Source: UBA8437 sp963580005
Lineage (GTDB): Bacteria > Planctomycetota > Planctomycetia > Planctomycetales > Planctomycetaceae
Length of the DNA: 6,378 bases
Assembly (NCBI GenBank): GCA_963580005.1
Contig: CAUZJR010000332.1
Coordinates: forward strand, 1 to 6,378
Reading direction: 5' to 3'
The notes beneath the pieces were generated by a model, which saw only the letters and a list, made by a program, of their open reading frames with translations, was not told where the DNA came from and did not search any database. The position numbers and the translations under genes are program-made. Below are positions 5,624 to 6,378 of the stretch, piece after piece. How positions within the stretch are numbered: position 1 is the first letter of the stretch; each line of letters opens with the position of its first letter.

Positions 5624-5718
5624 ACGGTTAATCCAGTCGTGACGGTTTCGCCGGTGCTGACAATCGATACCGGCGGTTCGGTTCACCCCGATCAAAACGG
5701 TTATTCCAGTCTGTACGG
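5624..5718. repeat. Degenerate direct repeat in the sppA divergent intergenic region
   Basis: Two 22-bp copies (5624-5645 and 5697-5718) match at 18 positions. On the minus strand the shared core reads ACTGGAWTAACCGTT. A second shared element, TCGATACCG, follows each copy (5664 and 5734) at nearly the same offset, so the region looks like an old tandem duplication of about 70 bp. The gap between sppA and the gene at 5883 contains no convincing coding frame, so the repeats may hold regulator or promoter sites for the divergent genes. Confidence 0.6.
5649..5675. repeat. Inverted repeat between the two direct repeats
   Basis: CGCCGGT (5649-5655) and ACCGGCG (5669-5675) are perfect 7-bp arms around a 13-base loop. 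A smaller dyad, TCGGT-CGAT-ACCGA (5730-5743), occurs at the related position of the second repeat unit. They could be leader-RNA hairpins or operator dyads for the divergent genes. No T-tract follows, so terminators are unlikely. Confidence 0.4.
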
Positions 5719-5867
5719 CTGATGCGGCATCGGTCGATACCGACAGCGGATGCTGCCGCCGCCGGCACACGACGCCGGACCGGCAGAGAAACCAAGACCT
5801 CACGCACGACTCGAAGCGACCGATTATCGGCCACCATCTCGACTCGTGCAATGACCAGTCTGAGCCC

Positions 5868-5873
5868 AGGGAG
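5868..5873 (+). promoter_or_regulatory. Ribosome binding site of the gene at 5883
   Basis: AGGGAG ends 9 bases before the ATG at 5883, a normal Shine-Dalgarno arrangement. It supports both the reality and the start of this gene. Confidence 0.65.
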
Positions 5874-5882
5874 ACGGGTGCG

Positions 5883-6378
5883 ATGCTCCGAACGACAACA
5901 CGCACGAGGAAGCTGCTGAGCGTCTATGGAACCACGCTGGGGATCTGCCTGGGATCTTGGCTGGCAGGGAACTCCTTTGCCGACGACCCAGCACCCAAGA
6001 CAGCACCCAAGACAGCCAAGTCGACGTTTCGGCTGACGTTTCCCGTCCCCACACTGTTCAAACGCCTGGCCGCCCAGCCGGCCCCGACTCCTCGATCAGC
6101 CTCCTCGGACGCCGTCGTCGAGGAGCTCCGCGAGATCTACCGGCAGAATGGCCTGGCCATGCCTCCGATGACACTCGAAGGACTCGACCGCCGACAGCAG
6201 GGCCTGGCAATACCCCGGACCGTCACGCCAACCGAGCACATCGTGCCGGCCGCCCCGGCTGCCCTGCCGCCGATGCCGGCCATCAAGTTCCTGCCCGGCA
6301 ACCTCGACACGCCGGGCCTGGCCCCAAAACCCACCCCCACACCCAAACTCACCCCCAATCCCCCTCACGTCCAGACCA
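5883..6378 (+). CDS. Secreted proline-rich protein of unknown function, 3' end missing
   Basis: The frame stays open from the ATG at 5883 to the window edge (165 residues, no stop), so the gene is truncated by the window. It starts with a basic stretch (MLRTTTRTRKLL), a hydrophobic core (GTTLGICLGSWLAG) and a signal peptidase I-like site NSFA|DD (cleavage after residue 33), so the product is probably exported. An APKT pair follows (residues 38-45), matching a 12-bp DNA duplication at 5990-6013. Residues about 74-110 (SSDAVVEELREIYRQNGLAMPPMT...) look helical and could be a small conserved domain. From residue 111 the chain is very rich in Pro, Ala and Thr, ending PKPTPTPKLTPNPP, as in wall- or envelope-spanning linkers. 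AGGGAG lies 9 bases upstream of the start, and third codon positions are mostly G or C, as in neighbouring genes. I do not recognise a family. Confidence 0.75.
   Translation, partial: MLRTTTRTRKLLSVYGTTLGICLGSWLAGNSFADDPAPKTAPKTAKSTFRLTFPVPTLFKRLAAQPAPTPRSASSDAVVEELREIYRQNGLAMPPMTLEGLDRRQQGLAIPRTVTPTEHIVPAAPAALPPMPAIKFLPGNLDTPGLAPKPTPTPKLTPNPPHVQT

Noticed and set aside
5621..5905. Open frames on both strands in the sppA divergent intergenic region
   Set aside because: They are short, span the duplicated elements, lack ribosome binding sites and show no recognisable protein features.

Overview
The window looks like chromosomal sequence from a high-GC planctomycete. The main clues are a secreted DUF1571 protein (a family I know almost only from Planctomycetes), a carboxypeptidase-regulatory-like small membrane protein ending in Pro-Ala-Ser-Pro, and a long Lgt variant with an N-terminal extension starting Met-Arg-Gln. 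This assignment rests on recalled family features; no database search was possible. I see no rRNA, tRNA, CRISPR array, insertion sequence or phage gene.

Layout, left to right. Positions 1-466 hold the 3' end of a plus-strand gene for a small membrane-anchored protein with a beta-sandwich domain, closed by a strong intrinsic terminator (492-529). Positions 723-1544 encode the secreted DUF1571 protein, followed by a 16-bp hairpin (1580-1617). Next come panC (1760-2635, pantothenate synthetase) and, 15 bp later, lgt (2651-3742, prolipoprotein diacylglyceryl transferase). Six near-perfect 16-bp tandem repeats (3755-3850) fill most of the gap between lgt and an ECF-type sigma factor gene (3864-4448). 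That gene converges on sppA (4462-5568, minus strand, signal peptide peptidase). The two stop codons lie inside one 19-bp palindrome. A divergent intergenic region (5569-5882) carries a degenerate duplication of about 70 bp. The last gene (5883 to the window end) encodes a proline-rich exported protein that runs off the edge.

Functionally, panC supplies pantothenate for coenzyme A. Much of the rest concerns the cell envelope: Lgt performs the first step of lipoprotein maturation, SppA digests signal peptides released after export, and three other products carry export or membrane signals. The sigma factor could link this to envelope stress, but no anti-sigma gene is visible beside it, so that remains inference. 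The most unusual features are the tandem repeat just upstream of the sigma factor, the shared stop-codon palindrome, the substituted active-site positions of Lgt and PanC, and the duplicated sequence between sppA and the last gene. I did not find a convincing new multi-gene system.
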